Assembly: GCA_903957405.1 (NCBI GenBank)
Contig: CAJBPC010000113.1
Span: 1 to 9,579 of the forward strand
Length of the DNA stretch: 9,579 bases
From: an uncultured bacterium
GTDB taxonomy: Bacteria > Bacteroidota > Bacteroidia > Chitinophagales > Chitinophagaceae
Direction: 5' to 3'
Below are positions 1 to 6,779 of the stretch, piece after piece. The position numbers and the translations under genes are program-made. Each line of letters opens with the position of its first letter. The stretch's first letter is position 1. The notes beneath the pieces are model-generated. The model was not told the DNA's origin and searched no databases. It saw only the letters and a program-made list of their open reading frames with translations.

Positions 1-1539
1 ACCGGCTTTTGCCGTCGCCAGTGAAGGCTCCATCCAAGCATTCATGATGGTTTGCAGCGAGTCGGGGTTTATATGATTCCGGAAGTCATCCTCCGCAGAT
101 GGGTCCTCGACCATGAAGAGCCGATCGTATAACCGCACTTCGGCGGCGACGGCAGTAGGTGCGGATACCCAATGGATGGTTCCTTTCACCTGTATGCCTG
201 ACGTGTCATTTCCACTGCGGCTTTCAGGGAAATGGGTGCACTGAATTTCCATGATATTCCCGTTCCCATCCTTACTGAAAGAATCGCACCGGATGATATA
301 TGCATTCTTCAGCCGGACCACCGCGCCAGGCGCAAGCCTGAACCATTTTTTCGCAGGAGCTTCCATGAAATCATCCCGCTCGATCCACAGTTCACGGGTG
401 AAGGGAAGCTTGCGATAGCCACCCATCTGTTCCGCTTCAGGATTGTTCTCGGCTTCGAGCTCCTCAAACTGCCCTTCAGCATAACTGGTGATGACCAGTT
501 TCACCGGATCGAGGACGGCCATGCGCCTTTGTGCGGATTTATTCAGGTCTTCCCTGACACAAAACTCCAATAGGCCAAAGTCAATGATATTCTCCCTGCG
601 TTGCACACCTATGCGGTCGCAGAAATTTCTGATAGACAGTGGCGTGTACCCCCTCCTGCGCATCCCCGAAAGGGTCGGCATGCGCGGGTCATCCCAGCCA
701 TCCACAATGCCCTCTTGCACAAGCTGCAGGAGTTTTCGTTTACTCATCACCGTGTATGTCATGTTCAACCGTGCGAACTCGAATTGGCGGGATGGGAAAA
801 TTCCCAGCTGCTCGATATACCAGTTGTAGAGTGGCCTGTGCACCTCGAATTCAAGGGTGCAGATGGAATGGGTGATCTGTTCGATGGAATCAGACTGACC
901 ATGTGCAAAATCATACATGGGATAGATGCACCAGTCATTGCCCGTCCGGTGATGCTGCACGTGTCGAATGCGGTACATGATGGGATCGCGCATGTGCATG
1001 TTGGGGGATGACATGTCGATCTTTGCCCGCAGGACTTTTTCCCCGTCTTTATGACGGCCTTCACGCATTGCCGTGAAAAGGGTGGTATTTTCCTCAACAG
1101 ATCGATTCCTATTGGGACTTTCAGTGCCGGGCAGGGTCGGTGTTCCTTTGGATGCGGCAATTTCCTCCGCACTCAGATCGTCCACATAGGCAAGGCCCTT
1201 TTGGATCAACGTCAGGGCGAAAGCATACAGCTGCTCGAAATAATCAGAGGCAAAACACTCACGGTCCCAATTAAAACCCAACCAGCGCAGATCCGCCTTT
1301 ATGGATTCGACGTATTCGGTCTCCTCGGTGACAGGATTGGTGTCATCGAAACGCAGGTTGGTACGCCCGCCATAGTCTTCTGCAAGGCCGAAGTTAAGGC
1401 AGATGCTTTTTGCATGGCCGATATGCAGATAGCCGTTGGGCTCGGGCGGGAAACGGGTGTGTATGGTCTTGTGGCGTCCGTTTTTAAGGTCATCCTCCAC
1501 GATCTCTTCCAGAAAATTAAGGGACTTTTCTTCACTCAT
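1..1539 (-). CDS. glnS: Glutamine--tRNA ligase (GlnRS), 3' end cut off by window edge
   Basis: Charges tRNA-Gln with glutamine in the cytoplasm, using ATP. It is a class I synthetase with a Rossmann catalytic core. The frame is open from the ATG at 1539 to base 1, giving 513 residues. The HIGH-type motif PPEPNGYLHIGH lies at residues 31-42 and the KMSKS equivalent MSKRK at 265-269. The stretch VRLYDRLFMVEDP near the end is the beta-barrel anticodon-binding region typical of GlnRS. The PPEPNGYLHIGH form and this barrel favour GlnRS over bacterial GluRS, which has an alpha-helical C-terminal domain. Compared with the 554-residue E. coli enzyme, a few dozen C-terminal residues are missing beyond the edge, so any C-terminal extension cannot be judged. 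The chosen ATG gives a normal short N-terminus. rocD ends 58 bp upstream. A functional GlnRS implies direct Gln-tRNA synthesis rather than sole reliance on GatCAB. Confidence 0.96.
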   Translation of the reverse strand, partial: MSEEKSLNFLEEIVEDDLKNGRHKTIHTRFPPEPNGYLHIGHAKSICLNFGLAEDYGGRTNLRFDDTNPVTEETEYVESIKADLRWLGFNWDRECFASDYFEQLYAFALTLIQKGLAYVDDLSAEEIAASKGTPTLPGTESPNRNRSVEENTTLFTAMREGRHKDGEKVLRAKIDMSSPNMHMRDPIMYRIRHVQHHRTGNDWCIYPMYDFAHGQSDSIEQITHSICTLEFEVHRPLYNWYIEQLGIFPSRQFEFARLNMTYTVMSKRKLLQLVQEGIVDGWDDPRMPTLSGMRRRGYTPLSIRNFCDRIGVQRRENIIDFGLLEFCVREDLNKSAQRRMAVLDPVKLVITSYAEGQFEELEAENNPEAEQMGGYRKLPFTRELWIERDDFMEAPAKKWFRLAPGAVVRLKNAYIIRCDSFSKDGNGNIMEIQCTHFPESRSGNDTSGIQVKGTIHWVSAPTAVAAEVRLYDRLFMVEDPSAEDDFRNHINPDSLQTIMNAWMEPSLATAKAG

Positions 1540-1558
1540 CTTGCGTTGCGTTGGAGCG

Positions 1559-1566
1559 CGAAGGTA
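1559..1566 (-). promoter_or_regulatory. Possible -7 box for glnS
   Basis: The minus strand reads TACCTTCG, a 7 of 8 match to the Bacteroidota -7 consensus TAnnTTTG. It lies about 20 nt upstream of the glnS ATG, which would give a leader of roughly a dozen nt. No convincing TTG -33 element sits at the expected spacing, so this is weak. Confidence 0.25.
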
Positions 1567-1568
1567 AG

Positions 1569-1592
1569 AAAAAAAGCACCTCTCCGGCGAGG
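1569..1592 (-). terminator. Weak terminator-like hairpin after rocD
   Basis: Just past the rocD stop, the minus strand reads CCTC, a 6-nt loop, GAGG, then TGC and seven T. The layout is that of an intrinsic terminator, but the stem is only 4 bp. It may end rocD transcription partially, and readthrough into glnS is plausible. Confidence 0.3.
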
Positions 1593-1597
1593 ACTGA

Positions 1598-2845
1598 TCA
1601 TGAAGGATCTTCGTCGAATACGGATAGGCTATCCCGTATGATGGCTATGGATTCTTCAATGCCGGCTTCAGTGATCACCAATGGCGGTGCGAACCGGATC
1701 TTATCTCCATGCGTTGGTTTTGCCAACAGTCCGTTATCCTTGAGCTTCATGCAAAGTTTCCATGCGGCTTCGGGATCTGCATGTGTCATGACGATCGCAT
1801 TCAGTAGTCCCTTACCCCTTACAGACCCGATATGAGGAGATCTCAGTTCTTTCAACCTGTCCCGGAACAATCTTCCCATCTTGTCGGCATTGGCAGACAG
1901 GTCTTCTTCCAAAAGCACCTCAAGGGCGGCGATGGCCACGCGACAAGCCAATGGGTTGCCTCCATAGGTGGAGCCATGCTCTCCCGGATGGATGGTCATC
2001 ATCACCGGATCATCCGCAAGCACTGCACTCACCGGTAATGTGCCTCCGCTGAGGGCTTTGCCCAGTATGAGGATATCCGGTCGCACATTTTCATGGTCAC
2101 AGCACAACATGCGGCCGGTCCTGCACAACCCTGTCTGCACCTCATCCGCAATGAACAGCACCCCCGCATCGGCACAATGACGCTTGGCCATGGAAAGATA
2201 TCCTTCATCAGGGACCACCACGCCGGCTTCTCCCTGTATCGGCTCCACCAGAAAACCGGCGACATGCGGGTCGGTCAGGGCGGCCTTCAATGCGTCTGCA
2301 TCATTGAATGGAATGTTGATGAATCCGGGCATGTATGGCCCGAATCGATCGTATGAAGAAGGATCGGTGCTGAACGAGATGACCGCACTCGTGCGCCCAT
2401 GGAAATTATGGTCGCATGCGATGATCTTCGCCTTTTTGTCGGGGATGCCCTTGACATCGTATCCCCATCGACGGGCGAGCTTGATGGCGGTCTCCACCGC
2501 TTCCACGCCGGTGTTCATCGGAAGGACCTTGTCATACCCGAAAAGTTGCGTGATGTATCGCTCATATTCCCCGAGCAGGCTGCTGTGGAAAGCCCTGGAT
2601 GTCAATGTCAGCTTGCCTGCCTGATCGATCAGCGCCTGCACGATCTTCGGATGGCAATGGCCCTGGTTGACGGCGGAATACCCGCTCAGAAAGTCGAAGT
2701 ACCGCTTGCCTTCCACATCCCAGACATATATGCCGTCACCCCTTTCAAGGACTACAGGTACGGGATGATAATTATGGGCTCCGTATGTCTCTTCTAAATG
2801 AATGGCTTGCTGCGTTTTTGAATGCGCCTGCGCTTGGATCTGCAT
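1598..2845 (-). CDS. rocD: Ornithine aminotransferase (ornithine--oxo-acid transaminase)
   Basis: PLP-dependent class III aminotransferase that moves the delta-amino group of ornithine to 2-oxoglutarate. The products are glutamate semialdehyde/pyrroline-5-carboxylate and glutamate, linking arginine breakdown to proline and glutamate. The 415-residue length is normal for the family. The Schiff-base lysine is K263 in LGKALSGG, and D234 in FIADEVQTG should contact the PLP ring nitrogen. By alignment from memory, human OAT residues Y55, Y85, R180, E235, K292 and R413 correspond with a constant 29-residue offset to Y26, Y56, R151, E206, K263 and R384, all present. This separates it from acetylornithine and GABA aminotransferases. 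The N-terminal motif GAHNYHPVPVVLERG is typical of OAT. The gene is flanked by ispE upstream (152 bp gap) and glnS downstream, with no other arginine-catabolism gene here, so it is probably transcribed alone from its own promoter. Confidence 0.96.
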   Translation of the reverse strand: MQIQAQAHSKTQQAIHLEETYGAHNYHPVPVVLERGDGIYVWDVEGKRYFDFLSGYSAVNQGHCHPKIVQALIDQAGKLTLTSRAFHSSLLGEYERYITQLFGYDKVLPMNTGVEAVETAIKLARRWGYDVKGIPDKKAKIIACDHNFHGRTSAVISFSTDPSSYDRFGPYMPGFINIPFNDADALKAALTDPHVAGFLVEPIQGEAGVVVPDEGYLSMAKRHCADAGVLFIADEVQTGLCRTGRMLCCDHENVRPDILILGKALSGGTLPVSAVLADDPVMMTIHPGEHGSTYGGNPLACRVAIAALEVLLEEDLSANADKMGRLFRDRLKELRSPHIGSVRGKGLLNAIVMTHADPEAAWKLCMKLKDNGLLAKPTHGDKIRFAPPLVITEAGIEESIAIIRDSLSVFDEDPS

Positions 2846-2908
2846 GAAAATGAATTCAGTAAAGGATGATCTGATTGAGGGATTGACGACTAGGGGTATA
2901 AGACTCCG

Positions 2909-2974
2909 TTAGTGATTGAGCAGATCGAGGTTTGAGCCCAGGAGGGAATGACCGTATGTGCGGTTGGTTTGCAT
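2909..2974 (-). other. Possible 21-codon leader ORF upstream of rocD
   Basis: In the rocD leader an ATG (2974-2972) opens a 21-residue frame ending in TAA (2911-2909), starting MQTNRTYGHS. It is in phase with rocD, and the phase stays open from this TAA to the rocD ATG. It has no ribosome-binding signal and no run of arginines or other regulatory amino acids. It may simply be chance. Confidence 0.15.
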
Positions 2975-2980
2975 TCGTTG

Positions 2981-2988
2981 CAAAATTA
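2981..2988 (-). promoter_or_regulatory. Candidate -7 promoter box for rocD
   Basis: The minus strand reads TAATTTTG, a full match to TAnnTTTG, about 10 nt after the ispE stop codon and directly after a run of seven T. Transcription would start near 2974 and give a leader of about 130 nt before the rocD ATG. No TTG is found at the usual 19-20 bp spacing upstream, so the -33 part is poor. Confidence 0.4.
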
Positions 2989-2997
2989 CGAAAAAAA

Positions 2998-3846
2998 TCA
3001 ATAATCGGGTTTCATGGATTCCTGCCTGTGGATCATATAGTGTTCCGGAAATGACATATCGGGGATGCCATTCTTTGGAAAAATGCCAAACACGGAAGAG
3101 CCGCTTCCCGACATGGAGGAATAGATGGCACCCGCATCATACAGTAAGTCCTTGATGCTTGCGATCTCCGGGAACAGCGGGAATACGGTGTGTTCGAAAT
3201 CATTCACAAGTGTGTCCCGCCACTGGTCCACCGGCATGGCCAGGATGTTTGGTATGTGTATTACAGGTATGGCAGGCTTCACTCCCCTGAACGCTTCAGC
3301 GGTACTCACATGAATGCCGGGGTGGATGACAAGGAGTGAAAAATCGGATAGGTTCAGCCCGGAAGGCGTCATGGTCTCCCCGCGACCGCTTGCGAAGCAT
3401 GGAAGGTTCAAGAGGAAGAACGGACAATCACTGCCGAGTGCAAGGGCATATGTCGCAAGTGAATGATCATCAATGCCGAGCCCGAACATGCTGTTCAGCA
3501 ATCGGAGGGTGAAGGCTCCATCGGCAGATCCGCCACCAAGGCCCGCCCCGGTCGGGATCGCCTTGTGCAAATGCACATGTATCGGGGGTATTTGGGGGAA
3601 GTCCTTTCGGATCAGGTGCCATGCTTTCGTGCAGATGTTGTTCTCAGCTGGGCCATCGACGGGAATTCCCGAGGTGGTGAGTGTCACTCCTGAGGCATCC
3701 CCGTGCGGATCATCGATCGGCAGTATCTCCAGCGCATCCCTGATGCCGATCGGATAGAAGGATGTTTCCAGCTCGTGGTATCCATCGGGCCTTTTGCAGA
3801 TGATGTTCAGGCCTAAATTTATCTTGGCATTGGGGAAAACAACCAT
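2998..3846 (-). CDS. ispE: 4-diphosphocytidyl-2-C-methyl-D-erythritol kinase
   Basis: GHMP-family kinase of the non-mevalonate (MEP) pathway. It phosphorylates the 2-hydroxyl of CDP-methylerythritol with ATP, on the way to the isoprenoid precursors IPP and DMAPP. The 282-residue length is typical. Family signatures appear in order: PNAKINLGL at 5-13 with catalytic K8; RPDGYHEL at 19-26; the glycine-rich ATP loop PTGAGLGGGSADGA at 98-111; LGSDCPFF with catalytic D140; and the C-terminal glycine loop SMSGSGSSVFGIF at 244-256. K8 and D140 correspond to the E. coli IspE catalytic pair K10 and D141. The ATG follows the stop of the nuclease-family gene by 5 bp, which suggests one transcript and perhaps translational coupling. 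The gene implies that this organism makes isoprenoids by the MEP route. Confidence 0.96.
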   Translation of the reverse strand: MVVFPNAKINLGLNIICKRPDGYHELETSFYPIGIRDALEILPIDDPHGDASGVTLTTSGIPVDGPAENNICTKAWHLIRKDFPQIPPIHVHLHKAIPTGAGLGGGSADGAFTLRLLNSMFGLGIDDHSLATYALALGSDCPFFLLNLPCFASGRGETMTPSGLNLSDFSLLVIHPGIHVSTAEAFRGVKPAIPVIHIPNILAMPVDQWRDTLVNDFEHTVFPLFPEIASIKDLLYDAGAIYSSMSGSGSSVFGIFPKNGIPDMSFPEHYMIHRQESMKPDY

Positions 3847-3851
3847 CTTGA

Positions 3852-4451
3852 CTATTTGATCGTACGGCGCTTGATCTCATCCCGTATGGAGATGGCCCGC
3901 AGATAGTCTTCCTGCTCCAGAACTTCATTCAAGAGCGTGTTCAGGTCTTCTAGTGGCATGGAATGCAGATCTTCTCTCGTGCCGGGCTCTTCGGCCTGCA
4001 CTTTTTGCTTCATTTTGGATCCTTTTTTCTTTGTGCCGGTATCATCCAGCAACATGCCTGCATTTTCAAGAATATTCTCGAATGTGAATATGGGACACCC
4101 GAACCTGACGGCCAACGCAAGGGCATCGGAAGTACGGGAATCTATTTCCACCGTATCTTGTTCATTGCTGCATACCAGCCGGGAAAAGAAAATGCCCTCC
4201 TGAAGGTCACTGATGATCACTTCATGAAGCTCTACGTTGAAGGCCAGCATGAAATTTTTCATTAGGTCGTGCGTGAGTGGACGGCTGGGCTGCATTCTTT
4301 CCAAGGCCACCGCGATAGCCTGAGCCTCGAACCCTCCTATGACAATGGGCAGCCTACGCAGCCCATTGACTTCACCCAAGACTATTGCATAAGAATGGGT
4401 CTGGGCGATGGAGTGGGAGAGTGCGACAATTTCCAGCTCGATCTTTTTCAT
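3852..4451 (-). CDS. Bifunctional nuclease family protein (DUF151) with C-terminal UVR-like motif
   Basis: Two-part cytoplasmic protein of 199 residues. Residues 1 to about 137 form a BFN/DUF151 domain, with LPIVIGGFEAQAIA at 34-47 and DSRTSDALALAVR near 104-116. A charged linker rich in Lys and Glu follows. Residues about 167-193 (LEDLNTLLNEVLEQEDYLRA onward, then ISIRDEI) resemble the UvrB/UvrC interaction motif, a helical hairpin. DUF151 proteins have been reported to have DNase and RNase activity, mainly from plant work; the bacterial role is poorly defined and I would not assign a substrate. The start at 4451 (MKKIELEIVALS) is preferred over an in-frame ATG 19 codons upstream, because DUF151 proteins begin with this strand and the extra residues look like leader. 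It is probably cotranscribed with ispE. The etfA terminator lies upstream, so it needs its own promoter; TACATTCG at 4463-4470 (minus) is one weak candidate. Confidence 0.88.
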   Translation of the reverse strand: MKKIELEIVALSHSIAQTHSYAIVLGEVNGLRRLPIVIGGFEAQAIAVALERMQPSRPLTHDLMKNFMLAFNVELHEVIISDLQEGIFFSRLVCSNEQDTVEIDSRTSDALALAVRFGCPIFTFENILENAGMLLDDTGTKKKGSKMKQKVQAEEPGTREDLHSMPLEDLNTLLNEVLEQEDYLRAISIRDEIKRRTIK

Positions 4452-4493
4452 ATACGTGTTTGCGAATGTACGGGAATTCAAACAAAAACTAAA

Positions 4494-4507
4494 TGCCGGA
4501 GCCGGCA
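4494..4507. repeat. Short inverted repeat upstream of the DUF151 gene
   Basis: TGCCGG-AG-CCGGCA, 6-bp perfect arms with a 2-bp spacer, lies about 43 bp upstream of the DUF151 start codon. The spacer is too short for a stable RNA hairpin loop. It could be a protein-binding site or chance. Confidence 0.2.
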
Positions 4508-4522
4508 AGCGATGATTTTCAA

Positions 4523-4555
4523 TATAAAAAGAGGCGTTGAAAGCCTCTTTTTATA
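4523..4555 (-). terminator. Strong intrinsic terminator after etfA
   Basis: A perfect 13-bp inverted repeat (TATAAAAAGAGGC and its complement) around a 7-nt loop, with AAAAA and TTTTT at the stem base. It starts 28 bp after the etfA stop codon and separates etfBA from the DUF151 gene. The sequence is symmetric and would work in both directions, but no plus-strand gene ends here. Confidence 0.85.
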
Positions 4556-4583
4556 CACTGTTGCGGCATTGAATACAGCAAAA

Positions 4584-5546
4584 TCAATTCGCTTTAAGTC
4601 GTCTGACCGCTTCAATGACCTTTGGCATGACCTCAAACGCATCTCCCACGATTCCATAGTCGGCGGCTTTGAAAAAGGGCGCCTCCGGATCCTTGTTGAC
4701 GACCACGATGACCTTGCTGCGATTGACACCTGCCAAATGCTGGATGGCGCCTGAGATGCCGATGGCGAAATATAAATTTGGTGCGATGGCAAGTCCCGTT
4801 TGACCGACATGCTCATGGTGCGGCCTCCAATGGGCATCCGCAACCGCCCTGCTGCAGGCTGTTGCCGCACCGAGCAGGTCTGCCAAATCCTCCACCAGAC
4901 CCCAATGCTCCGGCCCTTTCAGGCCGCGTCCGCCACTGATGACCATCTCCGCCTCCGTTAACGGCACTTTGCCGCTGACCTTACTCGTCGATTTGAAGGT
5001 GAGGCGGGATGCCGGTGATGATATCGTCATGTTCAACACCTCAGCGGTGCCTGCACTTTCGGCGATGCCGTATGCATTCTGATTCAGTGTGATGATTCGA
5101 ATGGGGGTGATTATCGATACGTTCGCGTATGCTTTTCCAGAAAAGACACTCCTTCGAACGCTGAAGCCACCCGCAAGATCCGGAAGGGAAACAGCACCCG
5201 CAACAAGACCGGCCTTGAGCCTGGCGGAAAGCCTCGGCGCAACCGCTTTTCCGGTGATGTTGTTGGAGAAAATGACCGTATCGGCACCGGTCTGCTGAAC
5301 GGCTTCTGCAATCACGGCAGTGTAACACCTGGCATCCATGTGCTCTAAGCCGTTGTCAGGTACATGATGCACCTTCGTTATGCCGTATTTCCCTAGTCCG
5401 GAAAGGCTGTCCAAGACCGGCCCTAAAACGATTGCCTCTGCAACCGTACCGGTCAGTTCGGCGACTTTAGCACCATAACTGAGGGCTTCGTATGTGGATT
5501 TTCGGATGTGTCCTTCTGATTGGTCTGCAAATATGAGTACTGACAT
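4584..5546 (-). CDS. etfA: Electron transfer flavoprotein subunit alpha
   Basis: Larger subunit of the soluble ETF heterodimer. It carries the FAD that accepts electrons from acyl-CoA and related dehydrogenases and passes them towards the quinone pool via ETF-quinone oxidoreductase. The protein has 320 residues, the usual length. The N-terminal half is the adenine-nucleotide-alpha-hydrolase-like domain. The C-terminal FAD domain shows SGGRGLKGPEHW from 204, ACSRAVADAHW from about 230, VGQTG at 247-251, GISGAIQHLAG at 263-273, NKDPEAP at 284-290 and ADYGIVGD at 295-302. All the usual FAD-contacting loops appear intact. The start at 5546 (MSVLIFADQ) is chosen because an ATG 16 codons upstream would overlap the end of etfB and add an atypical tail. 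etfB lies 44 bp upstream in the same direction, and a strong hairpin follows the stop. Confidence 0.97.
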   Translation of the reverse strand: MSVLIFADQSEGHIRKSTYEALSYGAKVAELTGTVAEAIVLGPVLDSLSGLGKYGITKVHHVPDNGLEHMDARCYTAVIAEAVQQTGADTVIFSNNITGKAVAPRLSARLKAGLVAGAVSLPDLAGGFSVRRSVFSGKAYANVSIITPIRIITLNQNAYGIAESAGTAEVLNMTISSPASRLTFKSTSKVSGKVPLTEAEMVISGGRGLKGPEHWGLVEDLADLLGAATACSRAVADAHWRPHHEHVGQTGLAIAPNLYFAIGISGAIQHLAGVNRSKVIVVVNKDPEAPFFKAADYGIVGDAFEVMPKVIEAVRRLKAN

Positions 5547-5590
5547 GATGTATGTGCTTTGTGTGCTGTTTGAAAATTGTATACAGGTAT

Positions 5591-6334
5591 TCAAATGATG
5601 CGCGCCTCTTCGTGCAACAGGCGTACAAGCTCCTCCGGGTGATCTGCGGAAATGAGTTTTACACCTGACTTTGCCAGAGGCAATTCAAATGACTGTATCG
5701 ATGTGAGGGATGCTGCGGGTACCGGCACAACCACTTTCAGGGGTTTGCTTCTGGCAGCCATGATACCTCGCATGTTGGGGATGCGTGCCTCGGCCATCCC
5801 TTTCTGGCAGGAAACGACAAGGGGAAGGACGGCTTCGCAAATCTCCTCTCCACCTTCAATTTCACGGGTGACAACGGCTTTCCCTTGTTCCATATCAAGC
5901 TTCACGGCCAGACTCACATAATCCATATCCAACAACTCTGCAACCATCCCGCCGATGGATGCACCGTTGTGGTCTATCGTTTCCTTACCGGTCAGTATTA
6001 GATCGAAACCTCCGTCAGCAGCTACTCCGGCGATCTGTGAAGCGATGAAAAAACTATCCTGACCCTCGGCATCCACCCTGATCGCTTCGTCGCCTCCCAA
6101 TGCCAAGGCCTTCCGAATGATCGGATCCGCATCCGCACCCCCCACCGTCACCAATTGGATCTGTACGGTAGGGTCCTTTTCCTTCATCTCAATGGCCCTG
6201 ACAAGTGCGTACCATTCATCGTAGGGATTGATGATCCACTGTACCCCTTCTGATGCAAATTTCGTGTTGTTATCCGTGAAGGCTATTTTTGCCGTCGTAT
6301 CCGGCGTCTTGCTGATACAAACAAGGATTTTCAT
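5591..6334 (-). CDS. etfB: Electron transfer flavoprotein subunit beta
   Basis: Smaller subunit of ETF. It packs against EtfA, binds AMP in classical ETFs and carries the loop that docks onto partner dehydrogenases. The 247-residue length is normal. Visible family features are MKILVCISKTPDT at the N-terminus, INPYDEWYALVRA near 35-47, LTGKETIDHNGASIG at 114-128 in the nucleotide-binding region, VTREIEGGEE at 155-164 and PNMRGIMAARSKPL at 186-199, next to the recognition loop. It is the first gene of an etfB-etfA unit. No dehydrogenase, ferredoxin or ETF-QO gene adjoins it, so nothing here suggests a bifurcating (Fix/Bcd-type) system; a general fatty-acid or amino-acid oxidation role is the simplest reading. 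No Shine-Dalgarno precedes the ATG. A two-codon ORF (ATG GCA TGA) overlaps the start by ATGA. Confidence 0.97.
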   Translation of the reverse strand: MKILVCISKTPDTTAKIAFTDNNTKFASEGVQWIINPYDEWYALVRAIEMKEKDPTVQIQLVTVGGADADPIIRKALALGGDEAIRVDAEGQDSFFIASQIAGVAADGGFDLILTGKETIDHNGASIGGMVAELLDMDYVSLAVKLDMEQGKAVVTREIEGGEEICEAVLPLVVSCQKGMAEARIPNMRGIMAARSKPLKVVVPVPAASLTSIQSFELPLAKSGVKLISADHPEELVRLLHEEARII

Positions 6335-6394
6335 GCCATGGTGGTTTTATGGTGTCAATCTGAATTAAGGTTGTTTATGCAACTATTTCAATCA

Positions 6395-6424
6395 CAAATT
6401 TAATGACGCCTCCGTTATCTGCAA
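6395..6424 (-). promoter_or_regulatory. Bacteroidota-type promoter of etfBA
   Basis: On the minus strand TTG (6424-6422) is followed after exactly 19 bp by TAAATTTG (6402-6395). This matches the Bacteroidota consensus of a -33 TTG, 19-20 bp, and TAnnTTTG at -7. Transcription should start near 6388, giving a leader of about 55 nt before etfB. It is the clearest promoter in the window and lies in the 117-bp divergent region shared with the TPR gene. Confidence 0.7.
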
Positions 6425-6451
6425 TCTTTTGTCACCGTTAATTTTTTTCAA

Positions 6452-6769
6452 ATGGACAGGATTGACATACTCAAGTCTTTCATCTCCCAGTCTCCGGGTG
6501 ACCATTTCAGCCGTCATGCGTTGGCACTGGAATACATCAAAGCAGGGGATGATGTTTCGGCGAGGGAGCAATTTGAATGGATCCTTGCAGCCGACCCGGG
6601 ATACATTGGTTCTTACTACCATCTGGGCAGATTACTGGAGCGTCAGGGAAATCCATCCGCTGCACAGGCAGTGTATGAAGATGGCATCCGTGCCGCGAAT
6701 ATGGCGGGTGACAGGCATGCTGCGGGTGAATTGAGGTCTGCACTGGATAACGTCGACGATCTGGTTTAA
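6452..6769 (+). CDS. Small tetratricopeptide-repeat protein
   Basis: A 105-residue protein with no signal peptide or membrane segment. It looks like two TPR units: about 18-51 (HALALEYIKAGDDVSAREQF, then a helix ending in AADPGY) and 52-85 (GSYYHLGRLLERQGNPSAA, then AVYEDGIRAA). The Leu/Ala/Tyr spacing and the closing 'DPGY' fit TPR helix pairs. TPRs bind other proteins, but the partner is unknown and no function is assigned. The start at 6452 is the only sensible ATG. The stop is 10 bp before the tilS start, so the two genes are probably cotranscribed. I recall similar small TPR genes in Bacteroidota, but the link to lysidine modification is not established. No clear promoter consensus was found upstream; TAAGGTTG at 6366-6373 is a 7 of 8 match without a -33 partner. 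Confidence 0.85.
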   Translation: MDRIDILKSFISQSPGDHFSRHALALEYIKAGDDVSAREQFEWILAADPGYIGSYYHLGRLLERQGNPSAAQAVYEDGIRAANMAGDRHAAGELRSALDNVDDLV

Positions 6770-6779
6770 AACAAAAACA

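Noticed and set aside
1051..1641. 196-codon plus-strand ORF opposite the start of glnS
   Set aside because: It is codon-aligned antisense to glnS, which has full family motifs. Its translation shows no recognisable domain. The same holds for other long antisense frames at 601-1011, 4269-4754, 7548-8033 and 8936-9463.
2880..2960. tRNA-like text (GGTTTGAGCCC) in the rocD leader
   Set aside because: It looks like a T-loop but the flanking bases do not pair as a T-stem, and no acceptor, D or anticodon stem can be built around it.
4452..4508. N-terminal extension of the DUF151 protein from an upstream ATG
   Set aside because: The extra 19 residues do not resemble the family, whose N-terminus is the MKKIELEIVALS-type strand. 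They also overlap probable promoter sequence.
5547..5594. Upstream ATG for etfA
   Set aside because: It would overlap the etfB stop and add 16 atypical residues before the standard EtfA start MSVLIFAD.
5591..6334. Electron-bifurcating ETF system
   Set aside because: Bifurcating ETFs usually sit next to acyl-CoA dehydrogenase, FixC/FixX or similar genes. None is present here, and the subunits read as ordinary ETF.
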